From contig NZ_CP043641.1 of NCBI RefSeq assembly GCF_014217625.1, positions 682,001 through 746,000 of the forward strand: a DNA stretch of 64,000 nucleotides. The letters run 5' to 3'. Each line of letters begins with the position of its first letter. The first letter of the stretch is position 1. This DNA is from Leifsonia shinshuensis. GTDB taxonomy: Bacteria; Actinomycetota; Actinomycetes; Actinomycetales; Microbacteriaceae. Positions 1-10,086 of this stretch are shown piece by piece. The notes beneath the pieces are model-generated. The model did not search any database. It had not been told where the DNA came from and saw nothing but the letters and a program-made list of their open reading frames with translations. The position numbers and the translations under genes are program-made.

Positions 1-1
1 C

Positions 2-310
2 GAGCTCGGGCTGCTCCGGGCGCTCGGGCTGAGCGCCGCGCAGGTGCGCCGGATGATCCTGGCCGAGAGCGCCCAGCTGACCGTCGCCGCAGTGTTCTCC
101 GGGCTGGTGCTCGGTACCCTGTACGGCTGGATCGGCGCCCAGACACTGCTCGGCCAGCTGCCGGGCGGCGGCCTGGTCCCGCCGGCGGTGCCGTGGCTCT
201 TCATCGGGTTGATCGTGCTCGCGGCGGCCGTCCTGGCCGTGGGGGCCTCGGTCGCGCCGACCCGCCGGGCCACCCGCGTGGCGCCGGTGGAGGCCCTCGC
301 GGTCGAGTAG
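2..310 (+). CDS. FtsX-like ABC transporter permease, C-terminal fragment
   Basis: Open from the first bases of the window; the true start lies upstream. About 102 residues remain. The opening segment ELGLLRALGLSAAQVRRMI is the loop typical of FtsX/MacB-type permeases, in which a cytoplasmic helix preceding a membrane segment contacts the ATPase. Two hydrophobic segments follow (about residues 27-45 and 65-85), then a short basic tail with the pattern PTRRATRVAPVEAL, also usual for the C-terminus of this family. It would be the membrane subunit of an ABC system exporting lipids, peptides or drugs, or acting mechanically; the substrate cannot be inferred. Family assignment is firm, exact function is not. 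Confidence 0.85.
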   Translation, partial: ELGLLRALGLSAAQVRRMILAESAQLTVAAVFSGLVLGTLYGWIGAQTLLGQLPGGGLVPPAVPWLFIGLIVLAAAVLAVGASVAPTRRATRVAPVEALAVE

Positions 311-316
311 CGAGCC

Positions 317-331
317 TCCAGGTTTCCTGGA
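317..331. terminator. short hairpin after the permease gene
   Basis: TCCAGG and CCTGGA pair around a TTT loop, 7 nt after the permease stop codon. The stem is only 6 bp and there is no T-run, so it is at best a weak terminator. The rest of 311-460 holds a plausible -10 (GATACT at 370-375) for the next gene. Confidence 0.25.
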
Positions 332-460
332 CGCTCATCAAGCCTCAGCTATCCGCAGGCTGGGTGTCCGATACTGGTGCACTGGCGCACCGACCCGTGC
401 CCATCATCCCGTGCCGGAGCGCCTCCTGCACCCTCGAGAGGATCCACCCTGAACTGGCTC

Positions 461-1741
461 ATGACCCTGAGGATCGACAAACCGCCGTTCCTCATCGCGA
501 TCGACATCGTCGCCGCGATCCTCGCGGTGTACCTGCTCGTGCGACCCACCTGGAAGCGCGTGCTCGCGGGGGTGATCGCCGCCGTCGGAGGAGGCCTGCT
601 CGGCTGGTTCCTGGTCTGGCTGACGGACGACGTCTACAACCTGTTCGGCGTCGGGCTCACCCCGGTGACGACGATGTGGGTGGCCCTCGGCTGCGCGGGC
701 GTGAGCCTGGCAATCGCGAACTTCTTCCGCTCGCGCTGGTGGCGCAAGGTGATCGCGGGCGTCAGCATCCCGGTGTTCCTGGTCGCGGCGTTCGCGGGCG
801 TGAACGTCGACTTCGGCGCGTACCGCAACCTCAATGACGCGATCGGCGTCGTGCCGTACAAGGCGCTGGACCTGCACCACGAGCGCGGCGACGTGATCAC
901 GGGCACAGCCTGGTCGGCCTCCACGACCCAGGCGGACCCGCCGGTGAAGGGCGAGATCGGCAAGGTAAAGATCCCGGGGACGCTGTCGAACTTCCCGGCC
1001 CGCGAGGCCGTGGTCTACCTGCCGCCGGTCGCGCTCGGCCCGAACCCGCCAGCGCTCCCCGTGCTCTATGCCCTCTCGGGTCAGCCCGGCGCGCCGGCCG
1101 ACATGTTCACGGCCGGACGGATCGGGACGTACCTCGACGCCTACGCCGCCAAGCACAACGGCTACGCGCCGATCGTGGTCGCGCCCGACCAGCTCGGCGG
1201 CCCCGGCCGCAACCCGATGTGCATCGACTCCCGGGCCTTCGGCGACTCGGCCACCTACCTGCTCAAGGACGTGCGCTCCTGGATCACCTCGCACCTGCGG
1301 GTGAGCAGCGACCCGTCGGCGTGGGGCGTCTTCGGCTACTCGCAGGGCGCCACCTGCGCCGCGCAGTTCGCAGCGAGCCGGCCCGACCTCTTCGGCTCGG
1401 CGCTCGCCTCCTCCAGCGAGCTCGGGCCGACGCTCGGCAACGTGACGCTCACGATCGCGACCGGCTTCGCGGGCTCGCACACCGCCTTCGAGGACGCCCA
1501 GCTCGGGCCGACCATGAAGGCGCACGCCCCCTACGCGAACACGCTGATGGTCTTCGGCGTGGGTCAGAACGACGCCAAGTACACTGCTTTCGCGAAGACG
1601 CTGCACTCGGACGCCGTCTCCGCCGGGATCCGCAGCGACCTTCTGATCTCGCCCGGGACGGCACACGATTGGAACACGGTGCGCTACACGCTGACGAACG
1701 GCTTCCCCGCGGTCGCCGCCCACATGGGGCTGGCTCCGTGA
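461..1741 (+). CDS. membrane-anchored alpha/beta-hydrolase (esterase-like)
   Basis: Roughly the first 110 residues form about four hydrophobic helices; the remainder is an extracytoplasmic alpha/beta-hydrolase of the esterase D/mycolyltransferase type. The nucleophile elbow is visible as FGYSQGATCA (Ser in GYSQG), and GTAHDW near the C-terminus supplies the likely catalytic His. The gene overlaps the following MprF-like gene by 4 nt (GTGA), so they are co-translated. Known precedent: aminoacyl-phosphatidylglycerol hydrolases are paired with aminoacyl-PG synthases in Enterococcus and corynebacteria. Inference: this esterase may hydrolyse the lipid made by its neighbour. Start is uncertain: ATG 461 lies 18 nt after the GAGAGGA purine run at 436-442, whereas an in-frame CTG at 449 is spaced better. 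Confidence 0.8.
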   Translation: MTLRIDKPPFLIAIDIVAAILAVYLLVRPTWKRVLAGVIAAVGGGLLGWFLVWLTDDVYNLFGVGLTPVTTMWVALGCAGVSLAIANFFRSRWWRKVIAGVSIPVFLVAAFAGVNVDFGAYRNLNDAIGVVPYKALDLHHERGDVITGTAWSASTTQADPPVKGEIGKVKIPGTLSNFPAREAVVYLPPVALGPNPPALPVLYALSGQPGAPADMFTAGRIGTYLDAYAAKHNGYAPIVVAPDQLGGPGRNPMCIDSRAFGDSATYLLKDVRSWITSHLRVSSDPSAWGVFGYSQGATCAAQFAASRPDLFGSALASSSELGPTLGNVTLTIATGFAGSHTAFEDAQLGPTMKAHAPYANTLMVFGVGQNDAKYTAFAKTLHSDAVSAGIRSDLLISPGTAHDWNTVRYTLTNGFPAVAAHMGLAP

Positions 1742-4368
1742 GCGATGCCGTGACCACGGGGGGAGGCACGCCGGCGAACGGCGGCGGGCCGGGGAACGGC
1801 GCGACCCAGGAGACGGTGCAGGAGGCCACCGCGACGCAGGAGCCTCCAGCGCGTCCGCCCGAGCCTCCCGCGCGCGCGTCCGGATTCGGCGGCGCGGTCC
1901 GGCGACTCGGCCGGCTGATCGCGACGCATCCCTTCACCGCAGCGCTGACGGCGCTGATCCTCGTGCTCGCTCTGGTCACCGGCCCGATCCACGGGCCGCA
2001 CCGGCCGCTGCGGGTCTGGCTCGGCGTCGGGCCGGACCAGCTCATCGACGGGCACTGGTGGTCGGCGGTCACCGCCGTGCTCTTCACCGACAACCTCGCC
2101 GAGCTGATCGTCGTCCTCGTGCTGACGGTGCTGCTCGTCGGCGTCTCCGAACGGCTCATGGGCGCGTGGCGCACGGCGCTCGCGTTCTTCGCGACCTCCG
2201 CTGTGGGCATCGCCGCCGGAGTCGGCATCCAGCTCATCGGCTCGCAGACGGGTGAGATGTGGTCGCGCAACGTCCACCACCTCGTCGTCCTCGACGTGTT
2301 CACCGGCATCGCCGGCACGATCATGACCGCCAGCGCGTTCGCCGGGGCGTTCTGGCGCCGCCGCATCCGCGTCATCACGATGCTCGTCGCGATCATGTAC
2401 CTGCTGTACTCGGGGAATCCGTCCGACCTGTACCGCCTGCTCGCCGTCCTCGCCGGCTTCGGGCTCGGCGTGCTGCTGCGGCCGCACGAGAGCATCCTCG
2501 GCTGGCGCCGCAGCTCCCATCACGAGGTCAGGGTGCTGCTGGCCTCCGCCGTGACGATCAGCGCGCTCGGCCCGGTCATCGGCCTCCTGACCCAGTCGCG
2601 GTACGGGATGCTGTCGCCGATCGGCCTGCTGTTCTCCAGCGACGTGCCGGCCACCGGCAGCGTCCTGGAGCGCTGCCAGGCGTTCGCGGTCACCCGCGAC
2701 TGCGTGCACGACCTCACCCTGGAGCGGATCAACGGCCTCGGGCCCGTGCTCATCTCCGTGCTGCCGCTGCTCGCGCTGCTCGTCGCCGCGTACGGCCTCC
2801 TCCGTGGGCGCCGCTTCGCGGTCTGGATGGCCGTGTCGGTCAACACGCTGCTCGCCGTGCTCTCCGGGCTGTACTTCGGCATCCTCCCGTTCGCCGACCC
2901 GCGGCCGACCGTGTCGCCGCGGTACTGGGAGGTCACCTTCATCCTGGCGCTGTCGGCGCTCGTGCCGCTGACGATGGCGATCCTGCTGGTCGCCTACCGG
3001 CGGCACTTCACCGTGCTCGCGACGGCGCGCTCGGTGCGGCGCTACGTGCTCACGGTCCTGCTCACCGGCCTCGGCCTGATCGGGCTCTACATCCTGGTCG
3101 GCTGGCTGCAGAAGGACACCGGCTTCACCCGTCCGATCGACATCACCGACCTCCTCAACGATGTGCTGGAGCGCTTCATCCCGGTGAGCTTCCTGCGGCG
3201 CGAGCCGCTCCAGTACCTGCCGACGACGCCGCTGGCGACCGTCGTCTACCACAACATCGGCACCGTGTTCTGGCTGGTCGTCATCCTCGCCGCCGTGCCG
3301 TTCATGGTCGGCCGCGGGGCGTGGCGCCGCTCGATCGGCGACGCCGGCCGTGTCCGCTCGCTGCTGGAGCGCGGCGGCGGCGACGCCATCTCGTTCATGG
3401 CCACCTGGCCGGGCAACAGCTACTGGTTCGACTCCGCGACCGGCGGCGCCGTCGCCTACCGCGTGGTCGGCCGGGTCGCGCTCACCACGGGCGCACCGTT
3501 CGGCGCGGACGAGTCGGTGCACGACGGGATCATCGAGCGCTTCTCGCGGTTCTGCGACGACAGCGGCTGGATCCCGGTGTTCTACAGCGTCGACGCCCAG
3601 TACCAGCCGATCTTCGACGGCATGGGCTGGTCGACCATGACCGTGGCGGAGGAGACGGTCATCCGTCCGCAGCAGTGGGCGACCACCGGCAAGAAGTGGC
3701 AGGACGTCCGCAGCTCGATCAACCGCGCCCAGCGCGCGGGCATCCGCTCGGAGTGGACCAGCTTCGGCGCCCTCCCGCTGAGCGCAGCGGTGCAGCTCTC
3801 GGACATCTCCGAGCAGTGGGTCGCGGAGAAGGATCTCCCCGAGATGGGCTTCACCCTCGGCGGCCTGGACGAGCTGCGCGACCCGGCGGTGCGACTGATG
3901 CTCGCCGTGGACGAGTCCGGCCGCATCGAGGGCGTGACCTCCTGGCTGCCGAGCTACCGCGAGGGCCACGTGGTGGGCTGGACGCTCGACTTCATGCGCC
4001 GTCGCCCCGGCAGCATCAACGGCGTCATGGAGTTCCTGATCGCCGAGGCCGCCACGCGGATGAAGGAGGAGGGCGTCGAGTTCATGAGCCTCTCCGCCGC
4101 GCCGCTCGCGCACACCGCAGGCACGCCGGACGACGCCAAGAGCGGCATGGACCGCGTGCTCGGCTACCTGAGCACGTCGCTGGAGCCGGTGTACGGCTTC
4201 CGCTCCCTGCTCAAGTTCAAGCAGAAGTTCCAGCCCGAGCTGCACCCGCTGATCATGGCCTATCCCGATCCGGTCGCCCTGCCGGCGATCGGCGTCGGTC
4301 TCGTGCGCGCCTACCTGCCGGACCTGTCGATGCGGCAGGCCGCGGCGCTGGCGGTGGGACGCGGCTGA
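1738..4368 (+). CDS. MprF-like membrane protein with DUF2156 aminoacyltransferase domain
   Basis: 876 residues from a GTG overlapping the upstream stop. A Gly/Pro/Glu-rich cytoplasmic leader of about 55 residues is followed by a rhomboid-like multi-helix membrane region (about residues 60-560), and a C-terminal soluble domain of about 320 residues starting near GGGDAISFMATWPGNSYWF. That soluble part matches the DUF2156/phosphatidylglycerol lysyltransferase C-terminal domain (double GNAT fold), including the blocks SSINRAQRAGI and FMSLSAAPLAHT. Family members use aminoacyl-tRNA to modify phosphatidylglycerol or diacylglycerol in the membrane, lowering negative surface charge. The upstream esterase supports a lipid aminoacylation/deacylation cycle. 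The amino acid used cannot be read from sequence. Confidence 0.8.
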   Translation: MSDAVTTGGGTPANGGGPGNGATQETVQEATATQEPPARPPEPPARASGFGGAVRRLGRLIATHPFTAALTALILVLALVTGPIHGPHRPLRVWLGVGPDQLIDGHWWSAVTAVLFTDNLAELIVVLVLTVLLVGVSERLMGAWRTALAFFATSAVGIAAGVGIQLIGSQTGEMWSRNVHHLVVLDVFTGIAGTIMTASAFAGAFWRRRIRVITMLVAIMYLLYSGNPSDLYRLLAVLAGFGLGVLLRPHESILGWRRSSHHEVRVLLASAVTISALGPVIGLLTQSRYGMLSPIGLLFSSDVPATGSVLERCQAFAVTRDCVHDLTLERINGLGPVLISVLPLLALLVAAYGLLRGRRFAVWMAVSVNTLLAVLSGLYFGILPFADPRPTVSPRYWEVTFILALSALVPLTMAILLVAYRRHFTVLATARSVRRYVLTVLLTGLGLIGLYILVGWLQKDTGFTRPIDITDLLNDVLERFIPVSFLRREPLQYLPTTPLATVVYHNIGTVFWLVVILAAVPFMVGRGAWRRSIGDAGRVRSLLERGGGDAISFMATWPGNSYWFDSATGGAVAYRVVGRVALTTGAPFGADESVHDGIIERFSRFCDDSGWIPVFYSVDAQYQPIFDGMGWSTMTVAEETVIRPQQWATTGKKWQDVRSSINRAQRAGIRSEWTSFGALPLSAAVQLSDISEQWVAEKDLPEMGFTLGGLDELRDPAVRLMLAVDESGRIEGVTSWLPSYREGHVVGWTLDFMRRRPGSINGVMEFLIAEAATRMKEEGVEFMSLSAAPLAHTAGTPDDAKSGMDRVLGYLSTSLEPVYGFRSLLKFKQKFQPELHPLIMAYPDPVALPAIGVGLVRAYLPDLSMRQAAALAVGRG

Positions 4369-4382
4369 CGCGGCGGGCGTGG

Positions 4383-4388
4383 TACCGT
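4383..4388 (+). promoter_or_regulatory. -10 box of the leuA leader transcript
   Basis: TACCGT fits the actinobacterial TANNNT -10 pattern and ends 7 nt before the GTG of the leader peptide, so the transcript probably begins at or next to that GTG (leaderless). No clear -35 hexamer is seen. Confidence 0.5.
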
Positions 4389-4395
4389 GGTTTCT

Positions 4396-4421
4396 GTGTA
4401 CGGTCTGCTCCTTCTTAGCTG

Positions 4422-4437
<16 letters not shown>
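4396..4437 (+). CDS. leuA leader peptide (Leu-rich)
   Basis: A 13-residue ORF starting with GTG and ending in TAG: VYGLLLLSCRDES. Four consecutive leucine codons (CTG CTC CTT CTT) sit just before a stable hairpin, the classic layout for ribosome-mediated attenuation by charged tRNA-Leu. The stop codon lies in the loop of the downstream hairpin, so ribosome position would directly control folding. Leu-rich leaders before leuA have been described for other actinobacteria; the match here is by pattern only. Confidence 0.75.
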
Positions 4438-6285
<1,848 letters not shown>

Positions 6286-6286
6286 C

Positions 6287-6388
6287 CCCGCAGACAACGG
6301 AGGAGATCCCGGTCCAATTGACCGGGATCTCCTCCGTTGATCTTCGTTCAGGCGCTCATGCGCGCAGATCTCCTCCGTTGTCTGCGGG
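6287..6388. repeat. tripartite inverted/direct repeat between convergent genes
   Basis: Segment 6287-6308 is an exact 22-bp inverted match to 6367-6388. Part of the same sequence (GATCTCCTCCGTTG) also occurs at 6326-6339 as the right arm of the terminator hairpin. The left segment can therefore pair with either of two downstream partners, giving mutually exclusive folds. The distal copy lies inside the 3' coding end of the minus-strand TRIC gene. Confidence 0.8.
6295..6339. terminator. 20-bp perfect hairpin, shared terminator of leuA and the TRIC gene
   Basis: Arms 6295-6314 and 6320-6339 are perfectly complementary over 20 bp around a CAATT loop. It sits 9 nt after the leuA stop, between two convergent genes. 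No T-run follows, but the stem is far longer than needed and would be equally stable on either strand, so it probably acts bidirectionally. Confidence 0.75.
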
Positions 6389-7135
6389 CTTGTCTTGGAT
6401 GCGGTACCGCGGAATGGCCCCCGTGTCGGTCCGCTCGATCGTGCGCTCGTCGCTCGGGCGTCTCCCGAAGCCGAACGCCATCCAGCGGGGCGCCCGGAGG
6501 CGGCCGAGTTCGCGCTGCTCCGGGAGGCTCCAGCCGAAGCGGACGGCGAGCAGGCGGATCACCAGGGTCACGACCACGCAGACCAGTACGGCGACGGCGA
6601 ACGGCACTTTCAGGTCGACCAGGATGACCAGCACGATCGTGCCCGCCCCAGCGGCGACCGCGTAGAGCGACCCCACGTGCATGAGCGCGATGGGGAGGTT
6701 CAGCAGCACGTCGCGCAGGATCGACCCGCCGACCGCCGACACCACGCCCACGAACACGGCGGGCACCTCCGGCAGCCCCAGCGCCAGCGCCTTCGTCGCC
6801 CCGATCGCGCCGAACAGCCCGATCGTGAGCGCGTCCAGGAACGTGATGATCGGGTCGAGCCTCCGGAACAGCCGCACCAGCAGCATCCCGAGCAGCGCCG
6901 CGACGACCGTGGCCGGCAGGTACCAGTTGGACTGCAGCGCCACCGGCGTCACGTTCAGCAGCAGGTCGCGCAGGAGGCCGCCGCCGAGCCCGGTGGCGAC
7001 GCCGATGATCGCGACTCCCAGCAGATCGAGCCTGCGGTCGCGGAACCCGGAGGCGAACATGGCGCCCTGCAGGCTGCCGACGCCGACGGCGACCAGGTCG
7101 CCCCAGAGGGGGATCGTGAAGGCCGCGGATGTCAC
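6356..7135 (-). CDS. TRIC-type cation channel family membrane protein
   Basis: 259 residues from a GTG start. Two repeats of three hydrophobic helices each contain the family signature: [14 protein letters not shown] in the first half and [13 protein letters not shown] in the second, the glycine-rich kinked helices that line the pore in TRIC channels (formerly UPF0126, YadS/YicG relatives). A hydrophilic Arg-rich tail of about 60 residues follows the last helix. Family members are trimeric monovalent-cation channels in the cytoplasmic membrane; some bacterial members are implicated in uptake of small solutes. It is divergent from recO with only 32 bp between, so the two promoters overlap. Its last codons lie within the shared repeat described above. 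Confidence 0.9.
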   Translation of the reverse strand: MTSAAFTIPLWGDLVAVGVGSLQGAMFASGFRDRRLDLLGVAIIGVATGLGGGLLRDLLLNVTPVALQSNWYLPATVVAALLGMLLVRLFRRLDPIITFLDALTIGLFGAIGATKALALGLPEVPAVFVGVVSAVGGSILRDVLLNLPIALMHVGSLYAVAAGAGTIVLVILVDLKVPFAVAVLVCVVVTLVIRLLAVRFGWSLPEQRELGRLRAPRWMAFGFGRRPSDERTIERTDTGAIPRYRIQDKPADNGGDLRA

Positions 7136-7167
7136 CAGTCACTTGTATCACGCGGGATACTGGAGTC

Positions 7168-7908
7168 GTGCCTGTCTACCGTGATGAAGCCGTCGTGCTG
7201 CGCACCCACAAGCTGGGTGAGGCCGACCGCATCGTCACCATGCTCAGCCGGCAGCACGGCAAGATCCGCGCGGTGGCGAAGGGCGTGCGGCGCACGGCCT
7301 CCAAGTTCGGGTCGCGGCTGGAGCCGTTCATGGTCGCCGACGTGCAGCTCTACGAGGGGCGCACCCTGGACGTCGTGACGCAGGCCGAGACGCTCGGCGC
7401 GTACGGCGCGCTGATCGCGGACGACTACGCCAGCTACACCGCCGCCAACGCGATGGTGGAGGCCGCCGACCGGCTGACCGACGCCGAGGCCTCCCTGCAG
7501 CAGTACCTCCTGCTGGTCGGCGCCCTCCGCTCGCTGTCGCGCCACGAGCACGGCCCGCAGCTGACCCTCGACTCCTACCTGCTGCGCGCGCTGTCGCTGG
7601 CGGGCTGGGCGCCGAGCTTCCAGGACTGCTCCCGCTGCGGCGCTCCCGGTCCGCACGAGCACGTCGTGGTCCAGCTCGGCGGCGTGGTCTGCGACGACTG
7701 CGCGCCGCAGGGCGCCCCGCGGATCGACGCCGCCACCATCGCGCTGCTCGGCGCGCTGCTCACCGGCGACTGGGAGACGGCCGACGCCTCCGACGACTCC
7801 ACCCGCTCGAAGGCGAACGGGCTCGTCGCCGCGTACACCCAATGGCATCTGGAGCGCGGCCTGCGCTCCCTGCAGCACGTCCAGCACGATCAGAAGGCGA
7901 GCGGATGA
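7168..7908 (+). CDS. recO: DNA repair protein RecO
   Basis: 246 residues, normal length. The N-terminal OB fold starts [18 protein letters not shown], typical of RecO, and the C-terminal helical part has two CxxC pairs (CSRC and CDDC) for zinc. RecO loads RecA on SSB-coated single strands with RecR in recombinational gap repair. GTG 7168 is chosen because translation of earlier in-frame codons gives non-family sequence, and a -10-like GATACT at 7156-7161 ends 6 nt before it, suggesting a leaderless mRNA. The stop overlaps the uppS start (ATGA), so the two genes are translationally coupled, the common actinobacterial order. Confidence 0.95.
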   Translation: MPVYRDEAVVLRTHKLGEADRIVTMLSRQHGKIRAVAKGVRRTASKFGSRLEPFMVADVQLYEGRTLDVVTQAETLGAYGALIADDYASYTAANAMVEAADRLTDAEASLQQYLLLVGALRSLSRHEHGPQLTLDSYLLRALSLAGWAPSFQDCSRCGAPGPHEHVVVQLGGVVCDDCAPQGAPRIDAATIALLGALLTGDWETADASDDSTRSKANGLVAAYTQWHLERGLRSLQHVQHDQKASG

Positions 7909-8717
7909 CGCCCAAGCCCTACACGCACAAGGACGCGGTCGCGTACCGCCCCGTCGACTGGACGGGGGCCTACCCGCCCGCGTTCCCGGCGAAGGCGGTG
8001 CCCGAGCACGTCGCCATCGTGATGGACGGCAACGGCCGCTGGGCGAACCGGCAGGGCCTCACCCGCATCGAAGGGCACCGCGCAGGGGAGGCCTCCCTGC
8101 TGGACGTCGTCGCCGGCGCCATCCAGGTCGGCGTCAAGCACCTCAGCGTCTACGCGTTCTCGACCGAGAACTGGAAGCGCTCGCCCGCCGAGGTCCGCTT
8201 CCTGATGGGCTTCAACCGGGAGGTGCTGCACCGCAGACGCGACCAGCTCAACGAGTGGGGCGTGCGGGTGCGCTGGGCCGGCCGAACGCCGCGGCTGTGG
8301 TCGTCGGTGATCAAGGAGCTGCAGTACGCCGAGCGGCTGACGGCGGGCAACGACGTGCTCACCCTGACGATGTGCGTCAACTACGGCGGCCGCACCGAGA
8401 TCGCGGACGCCGTGCGGTCCATCGCGGCCGAGGTCGCGGCCGGGCGGCTGAAGCCGTCGGCGGTGGGGGAGAAGACCATCCAGCGCCACCTCTACATCCC
8501 CGACATGCCGGACGTGGACCTGTTCGTCCGCAGCTCGGGGGAGCAGCGGACCAGCAACTTCCTGCTCTGGCAGAGCGCGTACGCGGAGATGGTGTTCCTG
8601 GACAGACTGTGGCCGGATTTCTCGCGCACCGACCTCTGGGAGGCGATCGACACGTTCGCCCGGCGCAACCGCCGGTTCGGGGGAGCGGTGGACACGCCGG
8701 AGGACGCGGCGCTGTAG
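7905..8717 (+). CDS. uppS: isoprenyl (polyprenyl) diphosphate synthase, UppS family
   Basis: 270 residues. cis-Prenyltransferase that elongates an allylic diphosphate with isopentenyl diphosphate to make the long-chain lipid carrier (decaprenyl or undecaprenyl phosphate) for cell-wall synthesis. Signature [14 protein letters not shown] holds the catalytic Asp (about residue 41), followed by [17 protein letters not shown] and the C-terminal [11 protein letters not shown], all conserved in the family. A 30-residue extension precedes the core, as in other actinobacterial members. Overlaps recO by 4 nt. Chain length of the product cannot be told from sequence. Confidence 0.95.
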   Translation: MTPKPYTHKDAVAYRPVDWTGAYPPAFPAKAVPEHVAIVMDGNGRWANRQGLTRIEGHRAGEASLLDVVAGAIQVGVKHLSVYAFSTENWKRSPAEVRFLMGFNREVLHRRRDQLNEWGVRVRWAGRTPRLWSSVIKELQYAERLTAGNDVLTLTMCVNYGGRTEIADAVRSIAAEVAAGRLKPSAVGEKTIQRHLYIPDMPDVDLFVRSSGEQRTSNFLLWQSAYAEMVFLDRLWPDFSRTDLWEAIDTFARRNRRFGGAVDTPEDAAL

Positions 8718-8758
8718 CCTCCCGGAATAACTGCACCGCTGCAGCGTTGCCCTCTGTC

Positions 8759-9448
8759 GTGAGCGTACCCATCAAGATCGACATCTGGTCCGACATCGCC
8801 TGTCCGTGGTGCTACATCGGAAAGCGTCAGTTCGAATCCGGCAGTGAGACCTTCGCCGACGCGGGCGACGGCCGCGCCGTGGAGGTCGAGTACCACTCGT
8901 TCGAGCTCTCGCCGGACACTCCGGTCGACTTCGACGGCAGCGAGGTGGACTTCCTCGCCGGGCACAAGGGCATCCCCGCCGAGCAGGTGCACCAGATGCT
9001 CGACCGGGTGACCGGCATCGCCGCCTCGGTCGGGCTCGACTACGACTTCGACGCCCTCCAGCACACCAACACGGTGAAGGCCCACGAGCTGCTGCACTTC
9101 GCCAAGGCGCAGGGCAAGCAGCTGGAACTGGCGGAGCGCCTCTTCCAGGCCTACTTCCTCGAGGGCGGCCACGTCGGCCGCGCCGACTCGCTCGCCGACC
9201 TGGCCGCGTCCGTCGGACTCGACCGCGACGCGGCGCTGGCCGCGATGGAGTCCGGAGAGTACGTGAAGGCGGTGCGCGACGACCAGCGCACGGCGGCCGA
9301 GTACGGCATCAACGGCGTCCCGTTCTTCGTCATCGAGGGGAAGTACGGCGTCTCGGGCGCGCAGGGCGCGTCGACGTTCGCGCAGGTGCTCGAGCAGGTC
9401 TGGTCCGAGCGTGCGGCGGAGCCGGAAGCCGCGGGGGCGACGGCATGA
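8759..9448 (+). CDS. DsbA family thiol oxidoreductase (FrnE-like)
   Basis: 229 residues from GTG 8759. Begins with IKIDIWSDIACPWCYIGK, a thioredoxin-fold strand followed by the CPWC active site at residues 15-18; a helical insert follows, and GINGVPFFVIEGKYGVSGAQ supplies the cis-Pro region (GVPFF). No signal peptide, so it acts in the cytoplasm, like FrnE-type oxidoreductases and 2-hydroxychromene-2-carboxylate isomerase relatives. Role is probably disulfide exchange or oxidative stress defence. It is followed with a 4-nt overlap by a 36-residue ORF that itself carries two cysteines. Confidence 0.9.
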   Translation: MSVPIKIDIWSDIACPWCYIGKRQFESGSETFADAGDGRAVEVEYHSFELSPDTPVDFDGSEVDFLAGHKGIPAEQVHQMLDRVTGIAASVGLDYDFDALQHTNTVKAHELLHFAKAQGKQLELAERLFQAYFLEGGHVGRADSLADLAASVGLDRDAALAAMESGEYVKAVRDDQRTAAEYGINGVPFFVIEGKYGVSGAQGASTFAQVLEQVWSERAAEPEAAGATA

Positions 9449-9555
9449 CCGCCGAGACTCCCGCGACCGGCGCTCCGCGTCCGCTGCTGACGCCGCTGGG
9501 CGACCCCGCCGCCGCAGCCTGCGACGGCGACTCGTGCGTCATCCCGGGTGCGTGA
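9445..9555 (+). CDS. small protein with C-terminal CDGDSC motif
   Basis: A 36-residue ORF whose ATG overlaps the stop of the DsbA-like gene (ATGA) and which ends at a TGA just before the convergent YbaK gene. The sequence is Pro/Ala-rich and ends CDGDSCVIPGA. The coupling and the paired cysteines next to a thiol oxidoreductase suggest a real, co-expressed small protein, perhaps a redox substrate or metal-binding peptide. No family is recognised; function is unknown. Confidence 0.55.
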   Translation: MTAETPATGAPRPLLTPLGDPAAAACDGDSCVIPGA

Positions 9556-9561
9556 CGCGCG

Positions 9562-10059
9562 TCACTCCGGGTCGGTGATGTCCGCGAGCGTCGCGTCGAA
9601 GCCCGCCAGCAGCGCGTCGGCGTCCACGAACAGCGAGTAACCGTGCTCGCCGGCGCCCATCGAGACGGTGCGGCCGGCGACGGTCGTGTCCGCGACGACG
9701 GGCCAGGCGGTCGTGCTGCCGAACGGCGTGATCGTCCCGCGCTCGTAGCCGGTCGCGGCGAAGGCCACCGACGCGTCCGGGAGTTGCAGCTTGTTGACGT
9801 GCAGCACGGCGCGCAGCTTCGGCCAGGAGATCTTGCGGCCTCCCGGCACCAGCGCGAACACGAACGTGTCGTCGCTGCGCTTCACCACGAGGGTCTTCAC
9901 GATGTCGCCCGGCTCGATCCCGAGCAGCGACGCGGCCTCCTCCAGGCTCCGGGCGGCGGGCCGCTCGACGATCCGCACGGGGATGCCGCGGGCCCGCGCA
10001 TCCTCCTCCACACGTCGGCGTCCGCCGCCGGTTTCCACAGCTTCGGGGCTCTCGGCCAT
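9562..10059 (-). CDS. YbaK/EbsC family aminoacyl-tRNA deacylase
   Basis: 165 residues. Matches the Cys-tRNA(Pro)/prolyl editing fold: blocks DIVKTLVVKRSDD, FALVPGGRKISWPKLR, ATGYERGTITPFG and SMGAGEHGYSLFVD. These proteins hydrolyse mischarged aminoacyl-tRNAs in the cytoplasm. The lysine of VKTLVV is the conserved key residue of the family. Convergent with the DsbA-like operon and divergent from dusB, with a 27-bp divergent spacer. Precise tRNA specificity is not deducible. Confidence 0.9.
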   Translation of the reverse strand: MAESPEAVETGGGRRRVEEDARARGIPVRIVERPAARSLEEAASLLGIEPGDIVKTLVVKRSDDTFVFALVPGGRKISWPKLRAVLHVNKLQLPDASVAFAATGYERGTITPFGSTTAWPVVADTTVAGRTVSMGAGEHGYSLFVDADALLAGFDATLADITDPE

Positions 10060-10086
10060 GTATCAGCACGCTTTCTGGGAGAATCG

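Noticed and set aside
377..460. GTG 377 as start of the membrane esterase
   Set aside because: It lies one base after the -10-like GATACT and has no ribosome site; the added residues are not membrane-like.
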